From: UBA2279 sp034399355
GTDB lineage: Bacteria > Actinomycetota > Coriobacteriia > Anaerosomatales > Anaerosomataceae
Direction of reading: 5' to 3'
Assembly: GCA_034399355.1 (NCBI GenBank)
Contig: JAXMMT010000009.1
Coordinates: forward strand, 1 to 64,000
DNA length: 64,000 bases
Under the pieces are notes generated by a model. That model did no database searches, was not told where the DNA came from, and saw nothing but the letters and a program-made list of their open reading frames with translations. Every line of letters starts with the position of its first letter. Position 1 is the stretch's first letter. Of the stretch, positions 1 to 8,716 are shown piece after piece. The position numbers were made by a program, and so were the translations under genes.

Positions 1-308
1 TCGGCGGGCGCAATAAAGGCAACGACTTCCATCCTTTGGCCGAGGAGGTCCGCGCGCGTTGTCGCGCGGCCGTCGTGTTCGGCGAGTCTGCGACCGATAT
101 CACCGAAGCGTTCCGCGACGGTGGCTTCCCGGTTGTGCGCACGGTAGACCTACTGCAGGCCACGCGGGCCGCGTTCGAGCTCGCGCACCCCGGCGATGTC
201 GTGCTGCTTTCGCCCGCGTGCGCGTCATTCGACCAGTTCGATGACTATGAGCAACGCGGTGACCGATTCAGGGAGATCGTTGCATCGATGCGCGAAGGCG
301 GCGAGTGA
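1..308 (+). CDS. murD: UDP-N-acetylmuramoylalanine--D-glutamate ligase, C-terminal end (partial)
   Basis: MurD is the cytoplasmic ATP-dependent ligase that adds D-Glu to UDP-MurNAc-L-Ala. Only about 101 C-terminal residues are visible; the reading frame is already open at base 3 and the gene begins outside the window. Visible family motifs are GGRNKGNDF at the very start and LLSPACASFDQFDDYEQRG, both from the Mur ligase C-terminal domain that carries the amino-acid substrate site. The stop lies one base before the proposed GTG start of ftsW, in the usual dcw order murD-ftsW-murG. Confidence 0.93.
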   Translation, partial: GGRNKGNDFHPLAEEVRARCRAAVVFGESATDITEAFRDGGFPVVRTVDLLQATRAAFELAHPGDVVLLSPACASFDQFDDYEQRGDRFREIVASMREGGE

Positions 309-309
309 G

Positions 310-1563
310 GTGGCCCGCCGCGCAAGAGCGATGAGCGTGCCCACCTACCTGCTGCTCGGTTCCACCATCGTGCTGCTGCTCTGCGGGTTACTCATGATCT
401 ACTCGGCGTCGTCGGTCTCGGCGTACGTCAAGGAGGGCAACAGCTACTTCTACCTCATCAAGCAGTTGCGCTACGTCGCGCTCGGCTTGCTGGTGTTCTT
501 CGTTGCGTCGCGGTGGAACTTCCGCACGAAGGGTATTTTGAACGCCGAGCTCGTCGCATGGGCGATCTGGGGCGTGTCGCTGATCGGACTCCTGCTCGTG
601 CCTTTCATTGGCATCGAGGCGGGCGGTGCGAAGCGCTGGCTACTCATCGGTTCAGTGTCGCTGCAGCCCTCCGAATACGCGAAACTCGGCTGTCTTCTTG
701 TGACGGCAGTGCTGCTCGCCGCGTACAGGAAGCGCACAATCGACGGCAAGCAGTTCCTTAGTCGGCTGCTCTGCACGTTGGGACCGGTGGCGGTGCTCGT
801 GATGCTGCAACCCGACATGGGCACAACCGTATCGATCCTCATCGCGTCGTTCCTGCTCCTGTGGCTTGGCGGCATTGACTGGCGGGTGCTGGGAGGCACA
901 CTTGTGGGTGGCGGGGCGCTGGCGGTCCTCATGGTGGCCCTCGAAAGCTACCGTATGGACCGCGTGGCCGGTTTCCTCGACCCGTGGGCCGATCCGCTCG
1001 GCAAAGGCTACCAGATCATCCAGGCGAGCTATGCATTCGGTTCCGGTGGCCTCACCGGTGTGGGGCTCGGCCTGTCGCGGCAGAAGTTCGCCTACCTGCC
1101 TGCGGCGCACACAGACTTCATCTTCGCGATCATCGGTGAGGAGGCGGGCCTTCTCGGTACCGTGGGCGTCATCGCGGTTTTCGCGGCATTCACCTACGCC
1201 GGCATCCGCATCGCGCTGGAGTGCAGGGACCCATTCGGTCGCCTGATGGCGGGCGGTTTGACTGTGATGATCGCTACGCAGGCGGTTATGAACATGGCGG
1301 CGGTCACCGGGCTCATGCCCGTTACGGGTATCCCGCTGCCGCTCGTGAGCTACGGCGGTTCGTCGCTTACGTTCACAATGGGTTGCATCGGTTTGATCCT
1401 GGCCGTCTCGCGGCGGGCGAAGGTTGCAAGTCGTGTTAAGGCAGGAAATGTTTCCGAGAGCAAGGGGCACGTGCGTGCGAGTACTGATGAGCGGCGGCGG
1501 GACCGCAGGTCACATCTATCCGGCATTGACGGTGGCCGGACGGCTAGCCGACGGCGGGCATGA
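310..1563 (+). CDS. ftsW: FtsW/SEDS-family peptidoglycan glycosyltransferase of the divisome
   Basis: A SEDS membrane protein that polymerises septal lipid II together with a class B PBP. At about 417 aa it has roughly ten hydrophobic segments and the SEDS landmarks LQPSEYAKLG, QPDMGTT, KGYQIIQASYAFGSGG, DFIFAIIGEEAG and VTGIPLPLVSYGGSS. I chose GTG at 310, one base after the murD stop; ATG at 331 is an alternative and the upstream open frame is out of character. The basic C-terminal tail of about 45 residues reads 89 bases into murG. The family call is firm; FtsW rather than RodA is inferred from the dcw position. Confidence 0.9.
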   Translation: MARRARAMSVPTYLLLGSTIVLLLCGLLMIYSASSVSAYVKEGNSYFYLIKQLRYVALGLLVFFVASRWNFRTKGILNAELVAWAIWGVSLIGLLLVPFIGIEAGGAKRWLLIGSVSLQPSEYAKLGCLLVTAVLLAAYRKRTIDGKQFLSRLLCTLGPVAVLVMLQPDMGTTVSILIASFLLLWLGGIDWRVLGGTLVGGGALAVLMVALESYRMDRVAGFLDPWADPLGKGYQIIQASYAFGSGGLTGVGLGLSRQKFAYLPAAHTDFIFAIIGEEAGLLGTVGVIAVFAAFTYAGIRIALECRDPFGRLMAGGLTVMIATQAVMNMAAVTGLMPVTGIPLPLVSYGGSSLTFTMGCIGLILAVSRRAKVASRVKAGNVSESKGHVRASTDERRRDRRSHLSGIDGGRTASRRRA

Positions 1564-2569
1564 CGTAGCGTTCGTCGGCACGCCGCACGGTCTGGAGGCC
1601 CGTCTCGTTCCCGAGGCGGGCATCGAGTTCTTCTCGGTACCCTCGAAGGGCTTCGACCGCTCACGTCCTTGGACGCTTCTGACTGCGGGTCTTACGGTGC
1701 TCGCCTCGCTCATGCGCGCGATCGCCCTTGTGCGCCGCTACCACGCTGACGTCGTCGCGGGTTTTGGCGGCTATGTGTCGCTGCCGATGGGCGTGGCGGC
1801 GGTACTCACGCGTACGCCACTGGTGCTGGCCGAGCAGAACTCGGTGCCCGGGCTCGCCAATCGCGTTCTCTCACGGTGGGCGCACGCGGTCGGTGTCACT
1901 TACGAGGACTCGCGCGCACACCTCAAGCGTCCGGAGCGCGCGGTGCTCACCGGCAACCCGGTGCGTTCGGCGGTGCTGGTCGCTGACCGGGTGGTAGGAC
2001 GCATGGCGCTGGAACTGCCCGCAGCAGCGCTCGTGCTGCTGGTCTTCGGTGGTAGCCGGGGTGCTCGGCACATCAATGACACCATGGTCGCGCTGTGGCC
2101 GCATCTGGTGGATATCGACGGTTTGCAGGTCGTTCACGTCGCGGGTAGGATTGAGGCTGCTTCCGTTCAGGAGCGGATCGAGGCCGCCGGCGATCCGGAA
2201 GGGCGCTACCACGTCTTCGAGTACCTCGACGGAATGGGCGACGCGATCGCTGCGTGCGACGCGATCGTGGCACGTGCGGGAGCGACCTCCATCGCCGAGA
2301 TCACGGCGATCGGCAGGGCCGCAGTGCTCGTGCCCTACCCGTATGCGACCGACGATCACCAGACGCTCAACGCGAGGGCGGTGGGTGAGGGCGGCGGCGC
2401 GATCGTTGTGGCCGACAGTGAGCTGGAGATGCCTGCCTTCGAGGAGGCGTTGCGTGGATTGCTCACCGACGCGGGACTTCGCGAGCGTATGGCGGCGGCG
2501 TCCAAGGCGCTCGGCAGACCACATGCGGTGCAGGAGCTTGCGGCACTCATCACAGGCGCCGCACGATAA
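1475..2569 (+). CDS. murG: UDP-GlcNAc:undecaprenyl-PP-MurNAc-pentapeptide GlcNAc transferase
   Basis: MurG makes lipid II from lipid I on the inner face of the membrane. The 364-residue product (usual family size) shows the N-terminal lipid-binding loop GGGTAGHIYPAL, then AEQNSVPGLANR, FGGSRGARHIN and the UDP-GlcNAc site RAGATSIAEI. Start chosen: GTG at 1475, with AAGGGG at 1462-1467 seven bases upstream. This places the ribosome-binding site and first 30 codons inside the ftsW 3' end, so translation is probably coupled. Confidence 0.95.
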   Translation: MRVLMSGGGTAGHIYPALTVAGRLADGGHDVAFVGTPHGLEARLVPEAGIEFFSVPSKGFDRSRPWTLLTAGLTVLASLMRAIALVRRYHADVVAGFGGYVSLPMGVAAVLTRTPLVLAEQNSVPGLANRVLSRWAHAVGVTYEDSRAHLKRPERAVLTGNPVRSAVLVADRVVGRMALELPAAALVLLVFGGSRGARHINDTMVALWPHLVDIDGLQVVHVAGRIEAASVQERIEAAGDPEGRYHVFEYLDGMGDAIAACDAIVARAGATSIAEITAIGRAAVLVPYPYATDDHQTLNARAVGEGGGAIVVADSELEMPAFEEALRGLLTDAGLRERMAAASKALGRPHAVQELAALITGAAR

Positions 2570-2612
2570 GAGATGATGTTCGGTCCTAGGCGGGCCGTGT
2601 GGAAGGAGACGC

Positions 2613-4016
2613 GTGACCTCAGCGTACGCGCATTTCATAGGTGTGGGCGGAGCGGGCATGAGTGGTATCGCCCGCGTGTTGCACGACCGCGGTAAGGTCG
2701 TCACCGGCTCCGATCTCAAGGCGTCGCGCTACGCGACTGCCCTGCAGGAGGCGGGTGTCACGGTGTACATCGGGCACGACGCTGCCAACCTCGGTGACCC
2801 GGAGGTAGTCGTGATCTCCTCGGCCATACCAGAATCGAATCCGGAGCTTACAGAGGCGCGCAGGCGCGGTCTCGAGGTCTGGCCGAGGGCGAAGATGCTC
2901 GCGCACCTCGCGGGGAGCGACAAGACGCTTGCGGTCGCCGGGACGCACGGCAAGACGACGACGAGTTCGATGCTCGCGACGGTGATCGACGGGATGGGGC
3001 TCGATCCGACGTTCCTCATCGGTGGTGAACTCAACGACATGGGCGCCAACGCGCGGTGCGGCAGCGGCGAGTATTATGTAGTGGAGGCCGACGAGTCCGA
3101 CGGCTCGTTTCTACACATGGATCCGTACGTCGCGCTTGTGACGAACGTTGAGGCCGATCACCTGGACCACTACAAAGACCTCGCGGAGGTCGTGGAGGCC
3201 TTCGCCGCGTTCCTCGCGAAGGTGCCGGCTGCCGGTGTCGCAGTCGTGTGTGGTGACGATCCGGGATTGCCTGCGCTTGCGCGCGAGGCGGGTGAATGCC
3301 GGGTCGTGACGTACGGCACCGATGACGGGTGCGATGTGCGTTGCAGCGAGCTCGAGGCTGTCGGTCTTGGCCATCGCTTCACCGTGACGGTGCCTGGCGG
3401 CGGGTCGGTACGCGCGTACGTGCGCGTTCCGGGCGTGCACAACGTCGTGAACGCGGCGGGCGTGCTTGCAACCGTGTGGGCGCTTGGGCTGGACGTCGCG
3501 GCTGCTGCTGCAGCGCTCGAGCGCTTCAGCGGCGTGCGGCGACGCTTCGACGAGGTGGGAGTGATCGGCGGCGTTACCGTCGTTGACGACTACGCGCACC
3601 ATCCGACCGAAGTGCGCGCGACACTCACAGCTGCCCGCCAGGGCGCGTTCGACCGCGTATGGGTCATCTTCCAACCGCACCGGTACAGCCGCACCTCGGC
3701 GCTGGGTGGCGATTTCGGCATGTCGTTTACGCAGGCCGATCGCCTCGTGCTCATGGACGTCTACAGTGCGGGGGAGGTGCCGTTACCCGGGGTCTCGGGC
3801 AAGACGGTGCTCGATGCTGTGCTCGACATCACGCCGCGCGCGCGGGTCGCCTACTTCCCACACCGCACCGATATCGCGGACTATGTGGCCGAACGAGTGC
3901 GTCCCGGAGACCTCGTGATGACGATGGGCGCTGGTGACGTGACCACACTCGGTGGTGAACTCGTGCGCGAGATTGGTCGTCGGACGGGCGTGGCCGAGGA
4001 GGCAGCATGTCGCTAG
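2613..4016 (+). CDS. murC: UDP-N-acetylmuramate--L-alanine ligase
   Basis: MurC catalyses the first amino-acid addition in peptidoglycan precursor synthesis (cytoplasm, ATP-dependent). The 467 aa product has the full Mur ligase layout: the Rossmann-type loop GVGGAGMSGIARVL near residue 10, the ATP P-loop GTHGKTTTSSML near residue 110, YYVVEADESDGSF and the DDYAHHPTEV motif. A GTG start at 2613 is preceded by AAGGAG at 2602-2607. The stop overlaps the start of murB by ten bases, indicating tight coupling. Confidence 0.96.
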   Translation: MTSAYAHFIGVGGAGMSGIARVLHDRGKVVTGSDLKASRYATALQEAGVTVYIGHDAANLGDPEVVVISSAIPESNPELTEARRRGLEVWPRAKMLAHLAGSDKTLAVAGTHGKTTTSSMLATVIDGMGLDPTFLIGGELNDMGANARCGSGEYYVVEADESDGSFLHMDPYVALVTNVEADHLDHYKDLAEVVEAFAAFLAKVPAAGVAVVCGDDPGLPALAREAGECRVVTYGTDDGCDVRCSELEAVGLGHRFTVTVPGGGSVRAYVRVPGVHNVVNAAGVLATVWALGLDVAAAAAALERFSGVRRRFDEVGVIGGVTVVDDYAHHPTEVRATLTAARQGAFDRVWVIFQPHRYSRTSALGGDFGMSFTQADRLVLMDVYSAGEVPLPGVSGKTVLDAVLDITPRARVAYFPHRTDIADYVAERVRPGDLVMTMGAGDVTTLGGELVREIGRRTGVAEEAACR

Positions 4017-4918
4017 CCACTGCCTACACGCGTCTTGCGCGCATGGTCTCTGGCAGCGTGCGACGCGATGAGCCCATGGCCAAGCATGTGTCGTTCCGTA
4101 TCGGCGGTCCAGCCGACCTGTTCATCGTGTGCGAGACGATTGCGGACGTGGCCGAGACGCTTACGGTGCTGGCCGAGGAGAACATCCCCTATACCGTCAT
4201 AGGCAAGGGAACGAACCTGCTCGTCTCGGATGAGGGGTATCGCGGTGCGATCATCGTGCTAGGGAAGCAGTTCAAAAAGCATGTGCGTGATGGCGACCGG
4301 ATCGATGCCGGTGCTGCATGCATCCTCGCATACGTCGTGCAGGACGCCTTTGCTCAAGGGCTCGGTGGCATGGAGTTCGCGGTGGGAATCCCAGGCACAG
4401 TCGGTGGGGCGCTTGCGATGAACGCTGGTTCGCGCGAGCAGTGGATCGGTTCGGTGACCGAGTCGGTGACGTTGTTCGTCCCCGGTGAGGGGCTGCTGCG
4501 TGTGCGCGGCGCTGAGGTGGCGTGGGGGTACCGTACCTCAGGTCTGCGTGGGAGGGGTATCATCCTCGAGAGCGTCTTGCGGCTTTCTCCTGAGGACTCG
4601 GGGAGGATTCGCGCCGCGATGGAAGCGAGCCTTGCGCGTCGCAAGCGAACGCAGCCGATGGGCGCGTCGAGTGCGGGAAGCGTTTTCATGAATCCTGAGG
4701 GAGACTCGGCAGGGCGCCTGATTGACGCAGCGGGGCTCAAGGGCACGCGACTGGGTGGCGCGCGGGTGTCTGATGTACACGCCAACTTTATCGTCAACGA
4801 CGGTGGCGCGACCGCCGCAGACGTTCTCGGACTTATCGGCAAGATACAGATGGTAGTGAAGGACGCATATGGCATCGACCTCTGGCCAGAGATCCGGTTC
4901 CTCGGGGAACTCGGGTAG
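4007..4918 (+). CDS. murB: UDP-N-acetylenolpyruvoylglucosamine reductase
   Basis: MurB is a FAD- and NADPH-dependent reductase giving UDP-MurNAc. The 303 aa protein shows the FAD-binding segment GKGTNLLVSDEGYRG, a second flavin contact VGIPGTVGGALAMNAGS, the active-site Ser segment SSAGSVFMNP and the C-terminal acidic residue in WPEIRFLGE. The ATG at 4007 overlaps the murC end and murB overlaps ftsQ by 50 bases. Confidence 0.95.
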   Translation: MSLATAYTRLARMVSGSVRRDEPMAKHVSFRIGGPADLFIVCETIADVAETLTVLAEENIPYTVIGKGTNLLVSDEGYRGAIIVLGKQFKKHVRDGDRIDAGAACILAYVVQDAFAQGLGGMEFAVGIPGTVGGALAMNAGSREQWIGSVTESVTLFVPGEGLLRVRGAEVAWGYRTSGLRGRGIILESVLRLSPEDSGRIRAAMEASLARRKRTQPMGASSAGSVFMNPEGDSAGRLIDAAGLKGTRLGGARVSDVHANFIVNDGGATAADVLGLIGKIQMVVKDAYGIDLWPEIRFLGELG

Positions 4919-5846
4919 CCGTAAGAAAGTGCACGTGGGGACTGGAGCGCCAAGCAGGCGCCTAAGTGCTGAACCACAACCTGGAGTGAAGGTTGAGCCA
5001 AAGCGCAAAGCGCCAGCTCAGGGGCGTCGCCAGTCTTCGAAAGGGGCGTCTCCGACGCGTTCGGGCGTTCGTCCACGCGGAGGTGATGCTGCTGCTCGCG
5101 CCAAACGCGACGAGCGTACGCGCCGTCTGGGCGAGCGCTCACGTACGCGACGCACACGGCTGCTCATCGGTGTGGTGGTGCTCATCGTCATCATCAGTGG
5201 CTCGATTGCGCTGTACCGGTCACAGTTGTTTGCGATCAAGGTGTTTGACGTGCAGGGGACCGCGCTGCTGACGCCCAAGACCGTGCAGGCGCTCGCTGCG
5301 GTACCGGATGATGCGACGTTGCTGCGCTATCCGAAGAAGGACATCATCGCGCGGATTGAGGCCGACCCCTTGGTCGAGTCTGTGACGCTTACCAGGGACT
5401 TTCCCGACACGCTGCGCATACGTGTGACTGAGCGCATTGCCGTGGCGCTTGTGGACACCGGTGAGAAATTCTGGGTAGTGGACGCCACCGGCATGGTGCT
5501 GGGTGAGCAGTCGTTCGAGGAGACCACGACGCTCATAGTGATCCGGGACGTCCAGGGACTTGATCCCAAACCCGGTAGAGACTCCTCGTCTGACACACTC
5601 GACAACGCACTCAAAGTGCTTGCAGGTATCGGTGATGAGCTCCGCGGGAAGGTGCGGGCCGTGTCCTCGCCGAGCGTTGACGAGACGACGCTACTCACTA
5701 CCGACGCTATCGAGATCTTGGTGGGGGAGGCTGTCGAGCTGCAAGACAAGGCGTTCCTTGCACTCAGTATCATGAAGGAGCAGGCCGGCAAGGTGATCTT
5801 CATAGATGTCCGGTCGACCGAGAACCCCGTGTCGAGGGGACTCTAA
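4869..5846 (+). CDS. ftsQ: Cell division protein FtsQ/DivIB
   Basis: A bitopic divisome protein with an extracytoplasmic POTRA domain; it links the FtsL/B complex to septal wall synthesis. The 325 aa product has a long basic, Ser/Arg-rich cytoplasmic region (1-95), one membrane segment around residues 97-116, the POTRA domain (FDVQGTALLTPKTVQAL to about residue 190) and a C-terminal FtsQ domain. The unusually long basic cytoplasmic tail is typical of actinobacterial FtsQ. The ATG lies inside the murB 3' end. No ftsA follows. Confidence 0.88.
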   Translation: MASTSGQRSGSSGNSGSRKKVHVGTGAPSRRLSAEPQPGVKVEPKRKAPAQGRRQSSKGASPTRSGVRPRGGDAAARAKRDERTRRLGERSRTRRTRLLIGVVVLIVIISGSIALYRSQLFAIKVFDVQGTALLTPKTVQALAAVPDDATLLRYPKKDIIARIEADPLVESVTLTRDFPDTLRIRVTERIAVALVDTGEKFWVVDATGMVLGEQSFEETTTLIVIRDVQGLDPKPGRDSSSDTLDNALKVLAGIGDELRGKVRAVSSPSVDETTLLTTDAIEILVGEAVELQDKAFLALSIMKEQAGKVIFIDVRSTENPVSRGL

Positions 5847-5962
5847 CGCCACTGGTGAGCTGCGGTTATCTCAGAGAACGCAGTAATCGGAAGAAGCGTG
5901 GCGCAATCCCATTTAGAAAGTGTTGCAAACGCCTTGTGTGTAGGGTAAGGTTTGTGTCAAGA

Positions 5963-5989
5963 TTGACATTTGCTCTACCACAGTATACG
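5963..5989 (+). promoter_or_regulatory. Candidate promoter for ftsZ
   Basis: TTGACA at 5963-5968 and a TATACG-type -10 at 5984-5989 lie in the 194-base ftsQ-ftsZ gap. The 15-base spacer is short, so the -35 is clear but the pairing is uncertain. The rest of the gap is AT-richer than its surroundings, consistent with ftsZ having its own promoter. Confidence 0.4.
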
Positions 5990-6040
5990 TCAACTTGAGG
6001 TTGAGGCAGGATCTACAACACGGCTTTGGGAGGCACGAAT

Positions 6041-7111
6041 ATGCTGGAGACGGGGGCGAACTACCTCGCGGTCATCAAGGTCGTCGGGGTGGGTGGTGGC
6101 GGTACGAACGCCGTGAACCGGATGGTCGAGGCGAACGTGAAAGGCGTAGAGTTCATCGCGATCAACACGGACGCGCAGGCGCTGCTTATGTCGGATGCCG
6201 ACTACAAAGTGCACATAGGTGTCGGTTTGACAAAAGGTCTTGGAGCCGGCTCTGATCCGGACGTGGGATACCAGGCTGCTGAGGAGAACAGGGCGGAGAT
6301 CAAAGAGGCGCTGCAAGGCGCTGATATGGTCTTCATCACTGCGGGTGAAGGTGGTGGCACCGGTACAGGGGCTGCGCCGATCATCGCGCAGATCGCCAAA
6401 GAAGAGATCGGTGCGCTCACTGTCGCGGTTGTCACGCGGCCGTTCGCGTTTGAGGGGCGCAAGCGTGCGCTTCAGGCCGAGGAAGGCATCAAGCGTCTCA
6501 AGGATTTCGTCGACACGCTTATCATCATCCCCAATGACCGTCTGCTCCAGGTGGCCGAGAAGAAGACGTCGATCCTCGACGCGTTCCGGATCGCCGATGA
6601 CGTGCTGCGGCAGGGCACGCAGGGCATCACGGATCTGATCACGGTACCAGGGCTCATCAATCTGGACTTCGCTGACGTCCGCACCATCATGCAAGACGCG
6701 GGGTCGGCGCTCATGGGTATCGGTATTGCCGCTGGTGAGGGCCGGGCACATGAGGCAGCGAAGGCCGCCATCTCGAGCCCGCTGCTCGAGTCCAGCATCG
6801 AAGGCGCGCAGGGTGTGCTGCTCTCGATCTCCGGTGGCAGCGACCTCGGTCTATTCGAGGTCAACGAGGCCGCCGAGGTCGTGGCTGCGGCCGGGTCGCC
6901 GGACGCGAACATTATCTTCGGCGCCGTCATCGATGACTCGCTTATGGACCAGATCCGCGTGACGGTCATCGCCACCGGCTTCGGCACCAAGCGCAAGCAA
7001 GAGACGATGGAGTTCGAGTCCGTAGACGAGGTGGTTTCGATGCCGGTTTTCGAGCCCGTTGCCGGGGAAGAACTCGACATCCCGGCGTTTTTGAAGCGCC
7101 GGAACTTCTAG
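6041..7111 (+). CDS. ftsZ: Cell division GTPase FtsZ
   Basis: FtsZ is the tubulin-like GTPase that forms the cytokinetic ring. The 356 aa protein carries the nucleotide loop [14 protein letters not shown], the tubulin signature [10 protein letters not shown] near residue 104, the T7-loop region [11 protein letters not shown], and the conserved C-terminal peptide DIPAFLKRR that in Actinobacteria binds SepF. ATG at 6041 has GGGAGG at 6028-6033; the in-frame TTG at 6026 overlaps that site and is less likely. With ftsA absent and sepF present downstream, membrane anchoring by SepF is the expected arrangement. Confidence 0.97.
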   Translation: MLETGANYLAVIKVVGVGGGGTNAVNRMVEANVKGVEFIAINTDAQALLMSDADYKVHIGVGLTKGLGAGSDPDVGYQAAEENRAEIKEALQGADMVFITAGEGGGTGTGAAPIIAQIAKEEIGALTVAVVTRPFAFEGRKRALQAEEGIKRLKDFVDTLIIIPNDRLLQVAEKKTSILDAFRIADDVLRQGTQGITDLITVPGLINLDFADVRTIMQDAGSALMGIGIAAGEGRAHEAAKAAISSPLLESSIEGAQGVLLSISGGSDLGLFEVNEAAEVVAAAGSPDANIIFGAVIDDSLMDQIRVTVIATGFGTKRKQETMEFESVDEVVSMPVFEPVAGEELDIPAFLKRRNF

Positions 7112-7119
7112 TAACACCC

Positions 7120-7148
7120 AGCCCCGTGCGAGTGCGCGGGGCTGTTCG
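7120..7148 (+). terminator. Likely terminator after ftsZ
   Basis: AGCCCC at 7120-7125 pairs with GGGGCT at 7138-7143 around a 12-base loop, followed by a short T-containing tail. It lies nine bases after the ftsZ stop. Confidence 0.5.
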
Positions 7149-7232
7149 CTTTGGGTCGCCGTACGACGAGTGAGAGGGCTCGCTGTGCGGCGGCTCTGTT
7201 TTACCCAGAGTTGTTTTAGGCGCCGACACGGA

Positions 7233-7266
7233 AAGGCCCCGTCCCGCAGAAGCGGGGCGGGGCCTT
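7233..7266. terminator. Strong bidirectional terminator hairpin
   Basis: A 15-bp stem (7233-7247 with 7252-7266, one T-G wobble, loop AGAA) lies between ftsZ and the convergent PLDc_N gene. It can serve both strands; neither side has a long T tract. Confidence 0.65.
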
Positions 7267-7287
7267 CTTCATGCTGGTACCGCATAC

Positions 7288-7764
7288 CTACTGCGCGGGT
7301 GGCGCGGGTGGTGCAGGCGGCGCCGGAGGCGGAGGCGGAGGGGTGCCCGCGCCCGGAGGCGCCGGATAGTTGCCGGGTGGAGGCTGGTAGCCACCTTGTG
7401 GCGGCACATAGCCGCCTCCGGCCGGGGGAGTCGCGCTGCCCCTCTTGATCTTGCGGAAGACCATGAAGAAGTAGAAGATGCTTGCGCCGCCGAGGAAGAC
7501 CAACAGCAGAATCCAAATGAGCTTGCTGTTGCCCGACGAATTCGGGAACTCATACTCCTGGCGCATGATGGCGTCGATGAGCATCCATATCTGGAAGACG
7601 CCGACCAGGAGGGCTGGAATCATGATGCATGCATAGACGCCGCAAACTGCAGCGACGTCGCCACTATCGCTGGATCCATAGGTTTGAGCGAAAGCCGGTG
7701 TAGCGGCCATCAGGCTGGTTGCACCGACGAGCAGAGAGGCTGACAACTTGAGCGACTGCTTCAT
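7288..7764 (-). CDS. Secreted or membrane PLDc_N-domain protein with Pro-rich tail
   Basis: The 158 aa product has a Sec signal peptide (cleavage near ATPAFAQ, residues 20-26). A PLDc_N-type two-helix membrane region follows at about residues 42-105, with the family features FQIWMLIDAI and KLIWILLLVFLGG. The C-terminal 45 residues are a Pro/Gly-rich tail rich in PPP runs. PLDc_N proteins are small membrane proteins without a known enzymatic activity. A ribosome-binding site (GAGGGGGTGA on the minus strand) supports the ATG at 7764. Function unknown. Confidence 0.75.
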   Translation of the reverse strand: MKQSLKLSASLLVGATSLMAATPAFAQTYGSSDSGDVAAVCGVYACIMIPALLVGVFQIWMLIDAIMRQEYEFPNSSGNSKLIWILLLVFLGGASIFYFFMVFRKIKRGSATPPAGGGYVPPQGGYQPPPGNYPAPPGAGTPPPPPPAPPAPPAPPAQ

Positions 7765-7895
7765 TGCGTGTCACCCCCTCTCGGCAACAGTACATTGATA
7801 ACGCTTGAGCGACGGTTTGTCGTCGCTTCGCTTACGATAAGTAGTGTGCCCGAAGCGGCACGGCTTTACCAGCATCTCGGACAGGATGAGTGGGC

Positions 7896-8714
7896 ATGCC
7901 TGAGCTCGTGAGACACGCAGAGAGCAGCATCGCGTTCTGGCGCGATGACGAGTTGCTCGCGTGCAGCGGCGTCACCGTCGCGTTCTCCGAGCGCACGGGT
8001 GGCGTGAGCGAGCCGCCGTTCGCATCCCTGAACCTCGGGGCGCATGTGGGCGACGACTTCGCTGCCGTCGAGGAGAACCGTTCCCGACTGCTTTCCGCAC
8101 TCGGCCTCGGCGGTCTACACCCGCGTCTCACGTGTGCGCAGCAGGTGCACGGCATGCGCGTTGAATCTGTGGGCGACGCGCTCGAGGGCTCCGGCGGCTC
8201 TGCGCTACCGGGCTCGCGTCCGCCGGTGGCCGAGACCGACGCGCTGCTCACCACACTTCCCGACACGCCACTCATGTTGTTTTTCGCCGACTGTGTGCCC
8301 ATCGTGCTCGTTCGTCCGTCGGTTCCCGCCGTCGCGGTTGTCCACGCGGGTTGGCGCGGCGCGCTGGCGGGAATCGCAGGTAAGGCGACGCGGGTGCTCT
8401 CGGCCATTGCGGGGGAGGACGACACGGTCGCCTACATCGGGCCCCACATTGGCGCCTGTTGTTACGAAGTGAGTGACGATCTCGTGTCGCAATTCCGCAA
8501 CACATTTGTTACGCTGACTCCGGCTAACGGGCGCCTCGATCTGGGTGCGGCGGTGGCTGAAGACCTTGTTCGGGCCGGAGTGCCGATGGAGCGCCAGAAA
8601 CGACACGGTATGTGTACCGCTGACAACATCGACAGATTCTTCTCGTACCGTGCCGAGGGCGGCCTCACGGGACGGCACTGCGCCGTCGCAGCGATCGCCG
8701 GAGCGTCATTCTGA
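7896..8714 (+). CDS. pgeF: Peptidoglycan editing factor / YfiH-family (laccase-domain) protein
   Basis: YfiH/PgeF proteins bind a metal at a Cys/His site; E. coli PgeF removes L-Ser-containing UDP-MurNAc precursors, and related enzymes act on purine nucleosides. The 272 aa product has the diagnostic triad: CAQQVHG (His near residue 85), FADCVP (Cys near 132) and HAGWRGAL (His near 150). ATG at 7896 is preferred because AGGA at 7883-7886 is well spaced; GTG at 7890 is possible. Its place beside the murein gene cluster fits an editing role. Confidence 0.88.
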   Translation: MPELVRHAESSIAFWRDDELLACSGVTVAFSERTGGVSEPPFASLNLGAHVGDDFAAVEENRSRLLSALGLGGLHPRLTCAQQVHGMRVESVGDALEGSGGSALPGSRPPVAETDALLTTLPDTPLMLFFADCVPIVLVRPSVPAVAVVHAGWRGALAGIAGKATRVLSAIAGEDDTVAYIGPHIGACCYEVSDDLVSQFRNTFVTLTPANGRLDLGAAVAEDLVRAGVPMERQKRHGMCTADNIDRFFSYRAEGGLTGRHCAVAAIAGASF

Positions 8715-8716
8715 CC

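Noticed and set aside
5847..6040. Possible ftsA or other small gene between ftsQ and ftsZ
   Set aside because: The gap is 194 bases with no suitable open frame; only promoter-like sequence is present.
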